Positions 16,731 to 25,475 of a stretch of 64,000 nt of DNA are shown here, piece after piece (positions within the stretch are counted from its first letter, which is position 1; each line of letters starts with the position of its first letter). Position numbers and translations under genes: made by a program. Below the pieces are notes generated by a model that had not been told where the DNA came from, did no database searches, and saw nothing but the letters and a program-made list of their open reading frames with translations. Source of the DNA: Bryobacteraceae bacterium (lineage in GTDB: Bacteria > Acidobacteriota > Terriglobia > Bryobacterales > Bryobacteraceae); assembly GCA_029975915.1 (NCBI GenBank), contig JARKOC010000352.1, positions 320,149-384,148 of the forward strand, written 5' to 3'.

Positions 16731-17573
16731 CTATCGCCCGCGCAGGAGTTCGTCTGCGAGCAATACGGCCGGCCTGATTCCGGCCACATCATGCACGCGC
16801 ACGATGTGAGCCCCGGCAAAGACAGCGGCCACGGCCACGGCCGCGGCGAGCGAGGGCGCCGTTTCGCACTGAGGCACGGTGGCGAACGGCTTGCCTGACG
16901 GCGAGACCTGGATCGGGAAACCGAGGGCGGCCAGACGATCCAACCTCGACAGCAACTCGGTGTTTTGCTCCTTGCGCTTGCCCAGACCAAAACCGGGATC
17001 GATGACGATGCTTTCCTTCGGCACGCCAGCCGTGATCGCCCTGCCGGCCGACGCGCTCAATTCGGCGACGGCTGCGCCCGAGGGGTCCTTGATCGGAGCC
17101 TGTTTGCCCCACTGTTCAGGCGTCCCGCGCATATGCTGAACGACAAGGCCAGCATCGTGCTGCAGCGCGATCTTGGCCAGCGAAGGCTCGATCGTCAGCC
17201 CGGTGGGGTCCTTGAGGATCTCGACGCCCATTTCCAGCGCCTGGGCTGCCACGGCGGCATTGCTGGTTTCGACGCAGACAGGTTTTCCAAGCTTGCCCCT
17301 CAACCGTTTCAACACCGGGATCAATCGCCGCTTCTCCTCAGCTTCTGAAATCCTGGCTACGCCCGGCCGCCAGGACTGCGCGCCAACCTCGACGATATCG
17401 GCGCCCTGTTCGGCCATCTCGATGGCATGAACATAGGCAAGCTCCGGCTCCTGATAGCGTCCTTTTTCGGCCGGCGAATCCGGCGTGACGTTCAGGATTC
17501 CAACGATCAAGGTCCGCTCCCCCAAATGGAGGACCTGCTTCTTGAATTTCCAATCAACGAGTCTGCGTGGCAT
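16731..17573 (-). CDS. divergent dihydropteroate synthase-like protein
   Basis: At 280 residues this has DHPS length and TIM-barrel order. GILNVTPDSP (canonical GILNVTPDSF), VEVGAQSWRPG (canonical GGESTRPG), CVETSNAAVA (canonical SVDTxKxxVA), ILKDPTGL (canonical INDVxGL), VQHMRGTPEQW, IDPGFGLGK, QVSPSGKPF (canonical GxSRKSF) and VRVHDV can be aligned in sequence. Several substrate-contact residues differ: Thr of STRPG is Trp, Asp of SVDT is Glu, Asn of IND is Lys and Arg of SRK is Gly. It may be a slow or altered folate enzyme, or a paralogue binding another pterin. It sits 32 bases after a MacB-like permease gene. Confidence 0.8.
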   Translation of the reverse strand: MPRRLVDWKFKKQVLHLGERTLIVGILNVTPDSPAEKGRYQEPELAYVHAIEMAEQGADIVEVGAQSWRPGVARISEAEEKRRLIPVLKRLRGKLGKPVCVETSNAAVAAQALEMGVEILKDPTGLTIEPSLAKIALQHDAGLVVQHMRGTPEQWGKQAPIKDPSGAAVAELSASAGRAITAGVPKESIVIDPGFGLGKRKEQNTELLSRLDRLAALGFPIQVSPSGKPFATVPQCETAPSLAAAVAVAAVFAGAHIVRVHDVAGIRPAVLLADELLRGR

Positions 17574-17605
17574 CGGCACTTCCCATCTTCGCAGGTACGC
17601 AAAGA

Positions 17606-18862
17606 CTATTCGTAGCGCAGGCAGACGATCGGATCCAGACGGGCAGCGCGGTCTGCGGGCCAGTAGCCGAAGAACAACCCCACGGCGCCCGACAAACCAG
17701 CGCCCATCGCCATCCAGAAGATCGACACCGCCGCCGGTATCGACGGGATGGTTGCCCGAACCACCCAGGCCACCACGGCACCCAAGGCGATGCCGATGAG
17801 GCCGCCGGCGATAGTCAGAGTGACCGCTTCAAGAAGGAACTGCACGCGGATGTCACTTGCCCTTGCGCCAATCGCCTTGCGGACGCCGATCTCGCGTGTG
17901 CGTTCGGTCACCGAGATCAGCATAATGTTCATCACGCCGATTCCGCCGACCAGGAGCCCGATCGAACTGATCACCGATGTCAGAATCACGATCGCACCGG
18001 TAAGCTGGTTCCAGAGGTTGCTGAGGAAGTCCGACGAGATCAGCTCGAAATCGTTTTCCTTGTTGGGGGGCACCTTCCTGATGCGCCGCAACGCTTCTTC
18101 CACCTGCGCCTGTCCGGTTGCGGTGTCCACGTCTTTCCGGATGGTGAACCCGATCACCAGTTCCTTGGCGTCAGGATTGTGCTTGCGAAAATTCGACAGC
18201 GGCACCATGGCGAACTGGTCCACGCCAGGCCCGCCCAACAGACCCGGTTCGGGCTGAAAGACTCCAATCACCTCGTAAGAAGTCCCGTTGATGAAGACCG
18301 TCTTTCCAATGGGATCCGATGGCCCAAACAGCGACTCGGCGACCTCGGAACCGAGCACAGTCACCGCTGCCGCCCGCGCCTCCTCGGCTTCTGTATAGAA
18401 CCTGCCCCGCTCCACGACGAACATCGGGATCACATCGATGTAAACAGGTTCGGCGCCCCTTAAAATCAGGTTTTCGACTCGCTTGCCCTGATAACGGATT
18501 TCGGAAGCCTGCCCGAAGAACGTCGCACGGGTCCCCATGACTGTCAACTGGTCCACCGCGGGCGCCGATTCGCGGATCTTCCGGCCATCATCGTATTGCA
18601 GGTACTTACGAAGCCGGATCTTTTCAGGCATCCGCATCGGATCGGTGCCCGCGGGAAAGCGCGTGACATAGAACGACCGGGATCCCATCTGCTCGACCTT
18701 GTTGGCGACAAACCTGTTCAAGCCATCGATGATCGACGCCACTGCGATCACGCTGGTGACTCCTATGACGATGCCGAGCAGCGTCAGCCCACTTCGCACC
18801 TTATGCGAGCGCAACGTGTCGAGCGAGACTTTCAGGTTTTCGCCGAACTCAGCCCAGGTCAT
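17606..18862 (-). CDS. MacB/FtsX-type ABC transporter permease, second of a pair
   Basis: This 418-residue permease has the MacB topology: one N-terminal membrane helix (RSGLTLLGIVIGVTSVIAVA), a large periplasmic MacB_PCD domain (about 45-250) and three C-terminal helices with the FtsX signature SSIGLLVGGIGVMNIMLISV, TERTREIGVRKAIGA and GLFFGYWPADRAARLDPI. There is no ATPase domain and no ATPase gene nearby, so it needs an ATPase encoded elsewhere. The gene starts 2 bases after the stop of a homologous permease gene, indicating a heteromeric pair. Such pairs usually export peptides, lipids or drugs or drive periplasmic mechanotransmission. Confidence 0.9.
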   Translation of the reverse strand: MTWAEFGENLKVSLDTLRSHKVRSGLTLLGIVIGVTSVIAVASIIDGLNRFVANKVEQMGSRSFYVTRFPAGTDPMRMPEKIRLRKYLQYDDGRKIRESAPAVDQLTVMGTRATFFGQASEIRYQGKRVENLILRGAEPVYIDVIPMFVVERGRFYTEAEEARAAAVTVLGSEVAESLFGPSDPIGKTVFINGTSYEVIGVFQPEPGLLGGPGVDQFAMVPLSNFRKHNPDAKELVIGFTIRKDVDTATGQAQVEEALRRIRKVPPNKENDFELISSDFLSNLWNQLTGAIVILTSVISSIGLLVGGIGVMNIMLISVTERTREIGVRKAIGARASDIRVQFLLEAVTLTIAGGLIGIALGAVVAWVVRATIPSIPAAVSIFWMAMGAGLSGAVGLFFGYWPADRAARLDPIVCLRYE

Positions 18863-18864
18863 CG

Positions 18865-20091
18865 CTAGTCCGCCCTCAACGCTTCAACAGGATCCAGTTT
18901 CGCCGCCCGGCTGGCCGGATAGATCCCGAAGAAAAGTCCGATCGCCGAACTCAGCGCCAATCCTAGGATCGCCACCCGGGTCTGTACCGAGGCGGGGAAG
19001 GAAGTATACCGGTTCAGCAGTTCAGCGCAAACGAAGCCCAGGGCAATACCGAGCGCCCCGCCCACCAGACACTGAAGCACGCTCTCGATGAGGAACTGCT
19101 TCATAATGTCGCCTTCGCTGGCGCCCACCGCTCTCCTGATCCCGATCTCCTTCGTGCGCTCGGTGACGCTCACCAGCATGACGTTCATAATCACGATGCC
19201 ACCCACCAGCGCGGAAATCGAACTGACCAGAATGAACACAGCGAAAAACGCGCCGCTGATCTGCCCCCAAAGCTGGATGTAGCTATCCTTGGTCCCGATG
19301 AAGAAATCGTCGTCCTGGTTAGGCCGCAGATGCCGGCGCGCCCGCATGATCTGGCGCGCGCGGTCCTGGGCGCGCTCGAAGCCCACCTTGTCGTTGGGCA
19401 CCTTAACATTGATCGTGAGGCTGTACCGCGCGCCGCGCATCTTCAGAAACGTGTTTAGCGGGATGATGGCGAAGTTGTCGGTGTCCTGGCCCAGCACTGC
19501 TCCACCGCGCTCGACAACGCCGACAATTGTGAATTCCCGGTCGGCGAGCTTGATGATCTTTCCCAGCGGATCGGCTTCGCCGAAGAACTTGTCCCTGAGC
19601 GTTGCACCGATGACGCACACACGCGCGGCGTGATCGTCCTCTGGGGCCGCGATCGGACGGCCTAGTTCGATCGTGCGCGTATCGATTTCGGCCATTGAAG
19701 GCGTCTGGCCCTGGATGCTGACATCCAATTGCTCCACGTCGCCCAGACGCGCCCTGGCCGACATTGAACCGGAAGCGCCAGTGAGAACGCATTCGGCGCA
19801 CTGGTCCTTGAGAGCAAGATAGTCCTCCATGTAAATGCGCTTGTTCTTCAGGGCCTTGAGGATAACATCGTAGTCAGTAACAGCGAACGGCATCCGGCCC
19901 AACTGGAAGACATCGGCGCCCAGGTTGGCCACCTTCGTTTCAACGTAGACATTGGCTCCCTGAACGATGGTGACCACGGCGATCAGTGTCGCCACGCCCA
20001 TCGTCAGCCCGAGCATCGTTAAAGCGGCACGCAAGCGGTGGCTACTCAAGGCATCCTTGCTCAACCGGAGGGTGTCGCTAAAAGCAAGCAC
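18865..20091 (-). CDS. MacB/FtsX-type ABC transporter permease, first of a pair
   Basis: The 408-residue protein has the same layout as its downstream neighbour: helix 1 (RAALTMLGLTMGVATLIAVV), a MacB_PCD periplasmic domain with PLGKIIKLADREFTIVGVVE, and a C-terminal FtsX module (SSISALVGGIVIMNVMLVSV, TERTKEIGIRRAVGA, GLFFGIYPASRAAKLDPVEA). The start is a GTG at 20091, only 7 bases after the tyrS stop and without a good Shine-Dalgarno, so translation is probably coupled to tyrS. The two permeases share clear but moderate similarity, which suggests an old duplication. The transported substrate is unknown. Confidence 0.9.
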   Translation of the reverse strand: MLAFSDTLRLSKDALSSHRLRAALTMLGLTMGVATLIAVVTIVQGANVYVETKVANLGADVFQLGRMPFAVTDYDVILKALKNKRIYMEDYLALKDQCAECVLTGASGSMSARARLGDVEQLDVSIQGQTPSMAEIDTRTIELGRPIAAPEDDHAARVCVIGATLRDKFFGEADPLGKIIKLADREFTIVGVVERGGAVLGQDTDNFAIIPLNTFLKMRGARYSLTINVKVPNDKVGFERAQDRARQIMRARRHLRPNQDDDFFIGTKDSYIQLWGQISGAFFAVFILVSSISALVGGIVIMNVMLVSVTERTKEIGIRRAVGASEGDIMKQFLIESVLQCLVGGALGIALGFVCAELLNRYTSFPASVQTRVAILGLALSSAIGLFFGIYPASRAAKLDPVEALRAD

Positions 20092-20098
20092 GGCTGCG

Positions 20099-21307
20099 TT
20101 ACTCGACGATCACCCGCTTCCAGCGCTTGCCCGCCCGGACGAAGTAGCCGCCCGTGTCGAGCCGCTGTCCAGGCCCCTGGATCTCCACCTTTACCTTGTC
20201 CAACTCGCGGAAGACCTCGACGGCGCCTGACTTCACCAGCCTGTCCGCCTCAGTTCCGGACGAGGCAAGCCCGCTCAGCGCCAGGACCTTGCCCAGCCGA
20301 GGGTCACCGGCTGTGGCCGTATCCAGATTTTCCGGAATCTGACCCTGGCTGACATCACGCAGCCAGGCGTCCCTTGCCGCTTTGCCCGCTTGCGCGCCGT
20401 GGTAATCAGATGCGATCCGCTCGCACAGATCCAGCTTGATATCGCGGGGGTTGCGGCCCGAATTCTTTAACGCGCGGATTTCGGAGATGGTCAAGTCGGT
20501 CAGCAACTCGTAATAGCGCCACATCATGTCGTCGCTGATGGACATGAGCTTCTTTACCATCACGTCCGGCGGTTCATGGATGCCAACGTAATTGCCCTTG
20601 GACTTCGACATCTTCTCGACGCCGTCGAGACCTTCGAGAATCGGAACGGTGGCGACGATTTGTGGCTTCTGGCCGTAGTCGCGCTGCAAGTCGCGCCCCA
20701 CCAGGAGGTTGAATTTCTGGTCTGTGCCGCCCAGTTCGATGTCGCATTCCAGTGCGACGGAATCGTAGCCCTGGCCGAGCGGATACAACATTTCGTGCAC
20801 GGAAATCGGCGTCCCCTCACGAAGACGTTTCGAGAAGTCGTCGCGTTCGAGAATTCGTGCGACCGTGAAGCGCGACGCGAGCTTGACCATGGAAACCCAG
20901 TTCAGGGGCTCGAGCCATTCGCTGTTGAAGCGGACCTCGGTTTTACCTGGGTCGAGGATCTTGAAGACCTGTTCCTTGTAGGTTTCGGCGTTGGCGTCGA
21001 TCTCTTCGCGGGTCATGGGCGGGCGCGTGATGTTGCGCCCGGTTGGGTCGCCGATCAGTCCCGTCATGTCGCCGATGAGGAAGATGACGGTGTGGCCCAT
21101 GTCCTGAAAATGCTTCATTTTCCTGATCAAAACGGTATGGCCCAGATGGAGGTCCGGGGCCGTGGGATCAAAGCCCGTCTTGACGCGCATCGGACGTCCT
21201 GTTTGGCAGGACTCCTCCAAGCGCTCTTTTAGATCCTCCTCGCGAATGATCTCCGCAAAACCCTTTTTCAGGTACTCAAGCTGATACTCAACACTCGGAA
21301 ACGTCAC
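20099..21307 (-). CDS. tyrS: tyrosyl-tRNA synthetase
   Basis: The enzyme charges tRNA-Tyr in the cytoplasm. Signatures are [20 protein letters not shown] (HIGH-class motif HLGH), the [13 protein letters not shown] loop, the tyrosine/tRNA pocket region [12 protein letters not shown] and EKMSKSKGN (KMSKS). A C-terminal S4 domain is seen in [20 protein letters not shown] and later. With the GTG start at 21307 the length is 402, normal for the TyrRS subtype of this form. The open frame runs to 21439 but only the part after 21307 matches the family. It heads a tightly packed minus-strand run with two MacB-like permeases, a coupling with no obvious functional logic. Confidence 0.96.
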   Translation of the reverse strand: MTFPSVEYQLEYLKKGFAEIIREEDLKERLEESCQTGRPMRVKTGFDPTAPDLHLGHTVLIRKMKHFQDMGHTVIFLIGDMTGLIGDPTGRNITRPPMTREEIDANAETYKEQVFKILDPGKTEVRFNSEWLEPLNWVSMVKLASRFTVARILERDDFSKRLREGTPISVHEMLYPLGQGYDSVALECDIELGGTDQKFNLLVGRDLQRDYGQKPQIVATVPILEGLDGVEKMSKSKGNYVGIHEPPDVMVKKLMSISDDMMWRYYELLTDLTISEIRALKNSGRNPRDIKLDLCERIASDYHGAQAGKAARDAWLRDVSQGQIPENLDTATAGDPRLGKVLALSGLASSGTEADRLVKSGAVEVFRELDKVKVEIQGPGQRLDTGGYFVRAGKRWKRVIVE

Positions 21308-21480
21308 CCTTCCATTGTATGGGCCGCACTCGGGTCCTCGCGACGTGACCGGCGCGTCCAGCGGCCAATGGAGGCGAAAAATCATACCAAGCCCTCCGCC
21401 GGCCGCCGCCCGCGTTACCCTGGAATCAGCCGTGCGCACAAGCCGCTATCGACACGCCGCACCGAGGTAACCGACCCGCC

Positions 21481-23403
21481 TTGTCCCGCACCCTTACCGT
21501 CAAGAAGTTCTTCGCCCGCAATGGCCCCCTGGCGCAGTCCCATCCCAACTACGAGTACCGTCCCGGCCAGCTTGAGATGGCCCTCGCGATCGAGGAGGCC
21601 CTCGCCCAGCACCGCCACCAGATCGTTGAGGCCGGAACGGGCACGGGCAAGACAATCGCCTACCTGGTGCCCGCCATCCTCTCCGGCAAGCGCGTCATCG
21701 TCTCCACGGGAACCAAGAACTTGCAGGAGCAGCTTTTTTTCAAGGACATCCCGTTTCTCCAGCAGTTCTTCCCCAATCTCAAGGCCTGCTACCTCAAGGG
21801 ACGCTCCAATTACGCGTGCCGCCAGAAGATCTACGACGCTCAAAAGGAGCCCATACTCACCGGACTTGAGGAGGTCTCCGACTTCCAGATCATCAAGGAG
21901 TGGGAGGAGACGACGGACTCCGGCGATCGCGCTTCGATCACCGGTCTTGCCGAATCCTCCACGGTCTGGGCCAAGCTTGACGCGCGCGGCGACCTCTGCA
22001 CCGGCCAGAAATGCGCTCAATTCGAACGATGTTTCGTCACTCTCGCCCGCCAGCAAGCCTATGAGAGCGACATCGTCATCGTCAACCACCATCTCTTTTT
22101 TGCTGACCTCGCCGTCAAAGAGCACGATGCCGCAGCCGGCATCCTGCCCGACTACGCCGCCGTCATCTTCGATGAAGCGCACGAGCTTGAGGATGTCGCC
22201 GGCCAATATTTCGGCATCTCTATCTCGTCGCTCCAAGTAGAGGATCTGCGCCGCGACATCCTCTCGCTCGCCCGCCGCAAGGATTTCCTTACCGCCCAAC
22301 TTGACCATATTCTGGTCATGCTGCTGGACCACTCCGACCGTTTTTTCGCCCTGTTTCCCAACCAGGAGGGCCGCGCCAGTTTTACTCACCAAAACTCGTT
22401 TCTGGAGCACTACGCCGAGCAGTACAAACACTTCGGCGGCGCCCTGGAACTATTGGCCACGCAGCTCAAACTCGTGAAGGACTCGCCGGACGAACTGATG
22501 CCACTGCATCGCCGCGCCGAGGAGATGATCGCCCGGCTGCGGTTCTGGATGGAGTCTGGCGACGAAACCTTTGTTTACTGGATCGAGCGCCGCGGGCGCG
22601 GCTGTTACCTCCAGGCAACGCCCATTGACGTATCGAATCTCCTTCGCGACCGTCTCTTCTGCGAGGGTCCGCCGGCGGTGCTCACCTCGGCCACGCTGGC
22701 CGTCGGCGGCGGATTCTCCTTCATCAAGGAACGCCTTGGCATCTCGATGCCGCGCGAGTTGATTGTCCCGTCACACTTTGACTACCAGAACCAGGCTCTG
22801 CTGTACGTTCCCGAGCATCTGCCCGATGTACGCTCACCCGGGTTCCTCGCCGCCGCGGTCCGCGAGATCACCGAATTGCTGTCTCATTCGCGCGGCCGGG
22901 CGTTTGTCCTGTTCACCTCTTACGCCCAGATGCGTGCCGCGTTCGAACGAATCGAACGCGAACTCGACTACCCCGTTCTGCTCCAGGGCACCAAGCCGCA
23001 ACGCGCGCTGATCCACGAGTTCCGCAACACGCCGCATTGCGTGCTGTTCGCCACCTCTTCGTTCTGGCAGGGCGTCGATGTGCAGGGCGATCAATTGAGC
23101 TGCGTTATCATTGATAAGTTGCCGTTTGCCGTGCCGAGCGACCCGATCGTCGATGCGCGCATCCGCAGCGTCCGCGCCGCTGGTGGAAATCCGTTTTTTG
23201 ACTACCAGGTGCCTCAGGCGGCGATTGCACTGAAACAGGGTTTCGGGCGGCTGATCCGTAGCAAGCAGGACCGGGGCGTGGTCGTCTTGCTGGATAATCG
23301 CATGACCAAACAGCGCTACGGCCGGGTCTTTTTTGAGAGTCTCCCAGACTACCGTTTTACTGACGACATCCGGGAGGTTGAGAGTTTCTTCGACAATGTT
23401 TGA
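21481..23403 (+). CDS. DinG-family ATP-dependent DNA helicase (XPD-like, Fe-S)
   Basis: This 640-residue superfamily 2 helicase has Walker A EAGTGTGKTIAYLVPA, the DEAH box FDEAHELEDVAG, and C-terminal motifs TSATLAVGG, SFWQGVDVQGDQLSCVIIDK and QGFGRLIRSKQDRGVVVLLD. Four cysteines between motifs Ia and II (YACR, DLCTG, KCAQF, RCFVT) are placed like the [4Fe-4S] domain of DinG/XPD. It unwinds DNA 5' to 3' and acts in repair and at R-loops or G-quadruplexes. The start is a TTG at 21481 with GAGGTAA 9 bases upstream, the only candidate before the conserved RPGQLEMA segment. Its stop overlaps the queD start by 8 bases. Confidence 0.92.
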   Translation: MSRTLTVKKFFARNGPLAQSHPNYEYRPGQLEMALAIEEALAQHRHQIVEAGTGTGKTIAYLVPAILSGKRVIVSTGTKNLQEQLFFKDIPFLQQFFPNLKACYLKGRSNYACRQKIYDAQKEPILTGLEEVSDFQIIKEWEETTDSGDRASITGLAESSTVWAKLDARGDLCTGQKCAQFERCFVTLARQQAYESDIVIVNHHLFFADLAVKEHDAAAGILPDYAAVIFDEAHELEDVAGQYFGISISSLQVEDLRRDILSLARRKDFLTAQLDHILVMLLDHSDRFFALFPNQEGRASFTHQNSFLEHYAEQYKHFGGALELLATQLKLVKDSPDELMPLHRRAEEMIARLRFWMESGDETFVYWIERRGRGCYLQATPIDVSNLLRDRLFCEGPPAVLTSATLAVGGGFSFIKERLGISMPRELIVPSHFDYQNQALLYVPEHLPDVRSPGFLAAAVREITELLSHSRGRAFVLFTSYAQMRAAFERIERELDYPVLLQGTKPQRALIHEFRNTPHCVLFATSSFWQGVDVQGDQLSCVIIDKLPFAVPSDPIVDARIRSVRAAGGNPFFDYQVPQAAIALKQGFGRLIRSKQDRGVVVLLDNRMTKQRYGRVFFESLPDYRFTDDIREVESFFDNV

Positions 23404-23776
23404 ACTCCGCGTTGAACACAGCTTTCCCGCCGGCCACCACCTGCGCGACTATGCCGGCAAGTGCGCAACCCCGCACGGCCACAATTACCGCGTCCAACTC
23501 GCCGTCACCGGCCCGGCCCTCAATCCCATCGGACTTCTGCTCGACTTCTCCGACCTCAAGAAAGCGCTTCGCGCCGTGGCCGAAACCCTCGACCACAAAT
23601 ATCTGAACGACCTCCCGTTCTTCGCAGACCGCAACACATCGGCCGAAAACATCGCCGTGTACTTCTTCGAGGAGTTGTCAAAACTTCTCGCCCCGGCGCT
23701 TGAGGCCGCCTCCGCCCGCATCTCAGAAATCGTCGTCCAGGAGACCGACACCGCCTGGGCCGTCTACCGGCCCTGA
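23396..23776 (+). CDS. queD: 6-carboxy-5,6,7,8-tetrahydropterin synthase QueD
   Basis: This 126-residue protein is a complete PTPS/QueD fold. EHSFPAGHHL and HGHNY supply the three zinc-binding His residues, the Cys in GKCATPHGH is the catalytic residue, and LDFSDLKKAL, LDHKYLND and ENIAVYFFEEL are conserved. The GKC-x3-HGH spacing favours QueD of queuosine and 7-deazaguanine synthesis over eukaryotic PTPS. Translation starts at ATG 23396 inside the last codons of dinG (overlap 23396-23403), so the two are coupled. The last 23 codons are duplicated at 25374-25442, beyond a protease/HicBA insert. Confidence 0.94.
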   Translation: MFELRVEHSFPAGHHLRDYAGKCATPHGHNYRVQLAVTGPALNPIGLLLDFSDLKKALRAVAETLDHKYLNDLPFFADRNTSAENIAVYFFEELSKLLAPALEAASARISEIVVQETDTAWAVYRP

Positions 23777-23863
23777 CAATTGCTGATCTGACCTGCAGAC
23801 CTCTCGTCCCCAAAACAACACCTGATCCCTCCTGCTAAGCTCGATGGTTCGGAGGGTGCCATC

Positions 23864-24709
23864 GTGAGAGTTGAGACGCTTGCAGAACAACTTTTCTTCA
23901 CCACGGTTCGGGTAGACACCGTTGGAGTAGACGGGATTTCCTACTCGGGTACCGCGTTTCTCTTTGCACATCGTGTTGGTGATCAGGTATTTCGCTTTGT
24001 TGTCACAAACAAACACGTCGTCATGGGTATGCGAGAGGGGCTGCTCACATTCCTTCATCGAGATGGAACAAAGCCAAGAATCGGTCAAGGCTTTCGCCTC
24101 AATATCGAGGGCTGGCAGGATGCTTGGTTTGGGCACCCAGCGGAAGGAGTAGATATCGCTGTCTCTCCATTCGGCCCCATGGAGGCCTACATCAAGCAGC
24201 AACACAATGTCGATCTCTTCTACCGCTTCATCGCCACTGAGATGATCCCCAGCCAGGACCAGGTTGACAATATCGATGCCCTTGAGTCGGTCACTTTTAT
24301 CGGCTACCCGAACGGCGTCTGGGATAGTGTCAATTTGCTACCCGTCGCGCGACGGGGCACCACCGCCACCCTATTGGAGGTGGATTTTGAAAACCGACCG
24401 TGCTTCTTGATCGATGCATCTGTCTTTGGGGGGTCCAGCGGAAGCCCCATTTTCATCTTCAATCAAGGGATCTACAGCGACCGGGCAGGAAATACCACGG
24501 TTGGATCGCGGCTCCTGTTCCTTGGAGTACTGGCGGAGGTCTTCTACCGAACAGAACGGAATCAACTGGTCGTGGCCCCTGTGCCCACTCAATTATCTGT
24601 ACAGTCTGAGCAGCGAGAGATGATTGACCTCGGTATCGCGTATAAGGCCAGGTGCGTCGTCGAGACAGTTGAGGCGTTGTTGAGAAGCAAAGGACTCATT
24701 GCAGACTAA
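23864..24709 (+). CDS. stand-alone trypsin-like serine protease domain protein
   Basis: The 281-residue protein has the chymotrypsin-fold triad in order: His in FVVTNKHVV (about residue 52), Asp in EGVDIAVSPF (about 100) and Ser in GGSSGSPIFIF (about 205). There is no signal peptide or membrane helix, so it is probably cytoplasmic. SGTAFLF and GYPNGVWDSV are typical of trypsin-like domains found in bacterial conflict and stress systems. The GTG start at 23864 has GGAGG 8 bases upstream. Codon use is visibly AT-richer than in neighbours, and the gene lies between queD and a partial queD copy, both signs of acquisition. HicBA lies next to it in the opposite orientation. Confidence 0.8.
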   Translation: MRVETLAEQLFFTTVRVDTVGVDGISYSGTAFLFAHRVGDQVFRFVVTNKHVVMGMREGLLTFLHRDGTKPRIGQGFRLNIEGWQDAWFGHPAEGVDIAVSPFGPMEAYIKQQHNVDLFYRFIATEMIPSQDQVDNIDALESVTFIGYPNGVWDSVNLLPVARRGTTATLLEVDFENRPCFLIDASVFGGSSGSPIFIFNQGIYSDRAGNTTVGSRLLFLGVLAEVFYRTERNQLVVAPVPTQLSVQSEQREMIDLGIAYKARCVVETVEALLRSKGLIAD

Positions 24710-24812
24710 TCGACCAGGTGGACGCTTCGCGAACTTGAATGATACGTGGGGTTGGCGGGTCCTTTCAAGGGCGGCTCATACCCACTGGAATCCCTGGCGC
24801 AAAATCTCTCCT

Positions 24813-25031
24813 CTACCTCAACGCCAGAAACTCGTCCCAACTCATCTTCGCCATCGCCAGGATACTCCGCACCGTCCCCGCCGGAATCTCCCTCCCTGCG
24901 TGGCGTGGTACCGGGATCACCGCCGCCGCATCCGGCTTCGAGTACATGACATGGCTGCCCGTCGTCCGCACAGGCTTGTACCCCAGTTTCCGCAGTACCC
25001 GGTCCAAGTCCCGGAACTTGGCGGCTCTCAT
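24813..25031 (-). CDS. hicA: HicA-family type II toxin (mRNA interferase)
   Basis: The 72-residue protein is a typical HicA with a dsRBD-like fold: KFRDLDRVLRKLGYKPVRTT, then GSHVMYSKP with the catalytic His, VIPVPRHAGREIPAGTVRSI and a C-terminal helix. HicA cleaves mRNA during stress unless bound by HicB. The start overlaps the hicB stop by 4 bases (ATGA), so the order is antitoxin first, toxin second, less common than hicA-hicB but well known. The pair is inside the segment bracketed by queD sequence. Confidence 0.93.
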   Translation of the reverse strand: MRAAKFRDLDRVLRKLGYKPVRTTGSHVMYSKPDAAAVIPVPRHAGREIPAGTVRSILAMAKMSWDEFLALR

Positions 25032-25321
25032 GCCCAGTCCGCGACTGTCTTCTTGAGTTCTGCCAGCGCTGCCCGGCTCAAGGGGATCTTCTTGCCTTCC
25101 GCTTCCATTGCGGCGATCCAGCCGGCCAGCATCTCGGCGGTGCTGTCGAGGGCCTCTTCTTCCGATCGACCATAGCTGCTAATGTCGAACAACTGCGGAA
25201 TCCGGGTCACATAGGCCTTGCTCTCTGCCTCGTACCAGATTTCCACCTCGACCGCCCCCTGCTGGTTCAGCGGATGGACCTCCAACACCGACGCCGGGTT
25301 TTCTCTGCGCTTCACCGCCAT
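25028..25321 (-). CDS. hicB: HicB-family antitoxin
   Basis: The 97-residue protein contains the HicB degenerate RNase H-like domain: VEIWYEAESKAYVTRIPQL, SSYGRSEEEALDSTAEMLAGW. The C-terminal tail (KKIPLSRAALAELKKTVADW) is short and shows no clear ribbon-helix-helix or helix-turn-helix, so DNA binding and autoregulation are uncertain. It is the upstream partner of hicA. The ATG at 25321 has only a weak ribosome binding site (CTGAAG). Confidence 0.9.
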   Translation of the reverse strand: MAVKRRENPASVLEVHPLNQQGAVEVEIWYEAESKAYVTRIPQLFDISSYGRSEEEALDSTAEMLAGWIAAMEAEGKKIPLSRAALAELKKTVADWA

Positions 25322-25373
25322 GGCTTCAGTATAGGGTCAGCATTCGTCACACTCCAAGTTCGCCGGCTGACTG

Positions 25374-25442
25374 GCCGCCTCCGCCCGCATCTCCGAAATC
25401 GTGGCCCAGGAAACCGACACCGCATGGGCCGTCTACCGCCCT
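25374..25442 (+). pseudogene. second copy of the last 23 codons of queD
   Basis: These 69 bases match the 3' end of queD (23705-23773) at 62 positions. Six of the seven differences are silent third-base changes; the other changes Val to Ala. In place of the queD stop codon the copy has AAC. Weak similarity may extend some 20 bases upstream. No intact gene surrounds it. It looks like a displaced gene end left by an insertion of the protease/HicBA segment. Confidence 0.8.
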
Positions 25443-25475
25443 AACGGCCCATGCATCCGCGGCGAGCGAACTGGT

